DNA of 12,669 nt. It comes from Gammaproteobacteria bacterium (GTDB lineage Bacteria; Pseudomonadota; Gammaproteobacteria; PS1; Pseudothioglobaceae). Under the pieces are notes generated by a model. It had not been told where the DNA came from. It saw nothing but the letters and a program-made list of their open reading frames with translations, and did no database searches. Both the position numbers and the translations under genes were made by a program. Positions 12,614 to 12,669 of the stretch are shown here, one piece after another; positions within the stretch are counted from its first letter, which is position 1, and the number at the start of each line of letters is the position of its first letter. The stretch spans positions 1,233-13,901 of the forward strand of contig JAQRMT010000033.1 in assembly GCA_028599035.1 (NCBI GenBank), in the 5' to 3' direction.

Positions 12614-12669
12614 ATGAATACAATTACACAGCACAGCACAGCACAGCACAGCACAGCACAGCACAGCAC
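12614..12669 (+). CDS. 5' start of an ORF with a pentanucleotide tract, runs off the window
   Basis: An ATG opens a frame MNTIT that enters the CACAG tract after four to five codons, giving a peptide repeat of Gln-His-Ser-Thr-Ala to the end of the window. Because the unit is five bases, all three frames read the same five-residue cycle without stops, so the frame leaving the tract depends on copy number. That is the architecture of phase-variable genes in Neisseria and Haemophilus. The product cannot be identified because the rest lies outside. A reverse reading (Leu-Cys-Cys-Ala-Val cycle) is also open. Existence of the gene is inferred from the ATG and tract position only. Confidence 0.35.
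   Translation, partial: MNTITQHSTAQHSTAQHS
12627..12669. repeat. pentanucleotide tandem repeat (CACAG)n
   Basis: Eight perfect CACAG units (12627-12666) plus three bases of a ninth reach the window edge with no mismatch; the true length is unknown. Perfect multi-copy short repeats like this are rare in compact bacterial genomes outside contingency loci. The abrupt end inside the repeat could also mark an assembly break. Confidence 0.95.

Noticed and set aside
12627..12669. CRISPR-like array at the right end
   Set aside because: The repeat is an uninterrupted five-base unit without spacers, so it is a microsatellite.

Overview
The window looks like a piece of a streamlined, AT-rich gammaproteobacterial chromosome. 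Three things suggest this: an LptG-type LPS exporter subunit, the guaA-tadA pairing, and the ClpS/ClpA pair, all tightly packed. A sulfur-oxidising SUP05/Thioglobus-type bacterium, free-living or symbiotic, would fit the base composition and style, but that is an inference from overall impression and not from a marker gene. Both ends may be contig ends: the left edge cuts a gene and the right edge stops inside a tandem repeat.

Left block (1-1586, + strand): the 3' part of bufB (DUF692/MNIO enzyme), then bufC (DUF2063 partner) and a DoxX-family membrane protein, overlapping end to start. This is the core of a bufferin (Gig-type) operon, which modifies a small cysteine-rich peptide to bind copper or other metals. 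The peptide gene (bufA, DUF2282) would lie just left of the window. BufC lacks roughly its last quarter.

Second block (4105 down to 1591, - strand): guaA (GMP synthase), a small exported class II c-type cytochrome, and tadA (tRNA adenosine deaminase), with short gaps. tadA is convergent with doxX across 4 bases.

Third block (4142-12278, + strand): seven genes with gaps under 25 bases or overlaps: lptG, clpS, clpA, surE, a five-TM sulfatase-fold phosphoethanolamine-transferase-like gene, pgi (short form) and galU. Envelope genes (lptG, the transferase, pgi and galU for sugar nucleotides) are mixed with N-end-rule proteolysis (clpS/clpA) and a survival nucleotidase (surE). Three genes in this run (clpA, surE, pgi) have a perfect or near-perfect -10 hexamer ending exactly six bases before the start codon and no well-placed Shine-Dalgarno, which suggests leaderless internal transcripts.

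Right end (12279-12669): about 335 bases without a firm gene, but dense in structure. It holds an extended -10 at the galU stop, nested inverted repeats, a terminator-like hairpin with a T7 tract, a small reverse ORF with a good GGAG ribosome site and a G7 run, a 44-base near-perfect hairpin and a tandem 10-mer. It ends with an ATG followed four codons later by a (CACAG)n pentanucleotide tract that runs off the window. The tract is the most interesting signal: a five-base repeat just inside a reading frame is the hallmark of a phase-variable contingency gene, though an assembly end artefact must be excluded.
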